From Pseudarthrobacter polychromogenes (GTDB lineage Bacteria; Actinomycetota; Actinomycetes; Actinomycetales; Micrococcaceae), in assembly GCF_014644495.1 (NCBI RefSeq), contig NZ_BMKU01000005.1, positions 153,011 to 217,010 on the forward strand: DNA of 64,000 nucleotides, written 5' to 3'. This document shows, one piece after another, positions 63,835 through 64,000 of the stretch. The stretch's first letter is position 1. Each line of letters opens with the position of its first letter. The position numbers and the translations under genes are program-made. The notes under the pieces were generated by a model that saw nothing but the letters and a program-made list of their open reading frames with translations, was not told the DNA's origin and ran no database searches.

Positions 63835-64000
63835 ATGCCCGCTGACCAGCAATTAGCCAAGTCGCTTAAGCCGCGGCATCTTTCCATGATCGCGATTGCC
63901 GGCGTTATCGGCGCCGGCCTGTTTGTCGGCTCCGGCGCCGCCATCCAGCAGGCGGGACCGGGGATCCTGCTCGCCTACATGGCTGCCGGCGTCGTGGTCA
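63835..64000 (+). CDS. Amino acid permease (APC family), truncated by window end
   Basis: The start of a polytopic amino-acid permease: [20 protein letters not shown], then [20 protein letters not shown], the conserved first-segment motif of the APC superfamily (GabP/AnsP/RocE-like), ending in [11 protein letters not shown] at the window edge. AAGGA lies 10 bases upstream of the ATG. Only 55 codons are visible, so substrate and length cannot be given. Confidence 0.85.
   Translation, partial: MPADQQLAKSLKPRHLSMIAIAGVIGAGLFVGSGAAIQQAGPGILLAYMAAGVVV

Noticed and set aside
1..64000. CRISPR arrays, tRNA or rRNA genes, known riboswitches
   Set aside because: None were recognised when reading both strands; short repeats present do not have CRISPR spacing.

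Overview
The window is a high-GC actinobacterial chromosome segment around the replication origin. Gene order (dnaN, dnaA, rpmH, rnpA, yidD, yidC, jag/khpB, rsmG, parA, parB, then trxA/trxB, murJ and cca) and the protein sequences point to the Micrococcaceae, most likely Arthrobacter or Pseudarthrobacter. The genus is inferred from protein style; no database was searched.

Left third (1-21.9 kb): core replication, translation, membrane-insertion and segregation genes. dnaN and dnaA read leftward, rpmH through parB read rightward, and DnaA boxes lie on both sides of dnaA (probable oriC at 1145-1668). Between parB and trxA is a gene-free stretch of about 4.2 kb with seven parS sites; an eighth lies inside the 5' end of parA. 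I read this as the chromosomal centromere. trxB-trxA follow, leftward, behind a promoter matching the oxidative-stress sigma SigR/SigH consensus. Next come a degenerate pseudokinase-like membrane protein and murJ, two halves of what is a single MviN polypeptide in mycobacteria, then a Nudix hydrolase, the CCA-adding enzyme and a histidine phosphatase.

Middle (21.9-38.6 kb): a structured intergenic region with two very small ORFs behind near-perfect Shine-Dalgarno sites, a GT87-type mannosyltransferase, an FAD oxidoreductase, a lipoprotein MecA-like transpeptidase, an ABC-F ATPase, a DeoR regulator with an operator over its own start codon and a translationally coupled MFS transporter, a PAP2/diacylglycerol-kinase fusion, an ABC exporter with a two-component system, and an M18 aminopeptidase.

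Right part (38.6-63.4 kb): an exopolysaccharide locus. It has sugar-nucleotide modification genes (NeuD/PglD-like acyltransferase, DegT/StrS-family PLP enzyme, Gfo/Idh oxidoreductase), a polyprenyl-phosphate sugar transferase, a large LuxR-type regulator, a three-part nucleotidyltransferase/kinase/methyltransferase-like fusion with a coupled aminoglycoside-phosphotransferase-like kinase, two polymerase/ligase-like membrane proteins, a flippase, three glycosyltransferases, a Wzz/BY-kinase and a large secreted repeat protein. The PLP enzyme has His instead of the Schiff-base Lys, and the adjacent oxidoreductase has EQP instead of EKP, so both probably do non-standard chemistry. The window ends inside an amino-acid permease gene. 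I saw no rRNA, tRNA, CRISPR array, transposase or prophage genes.
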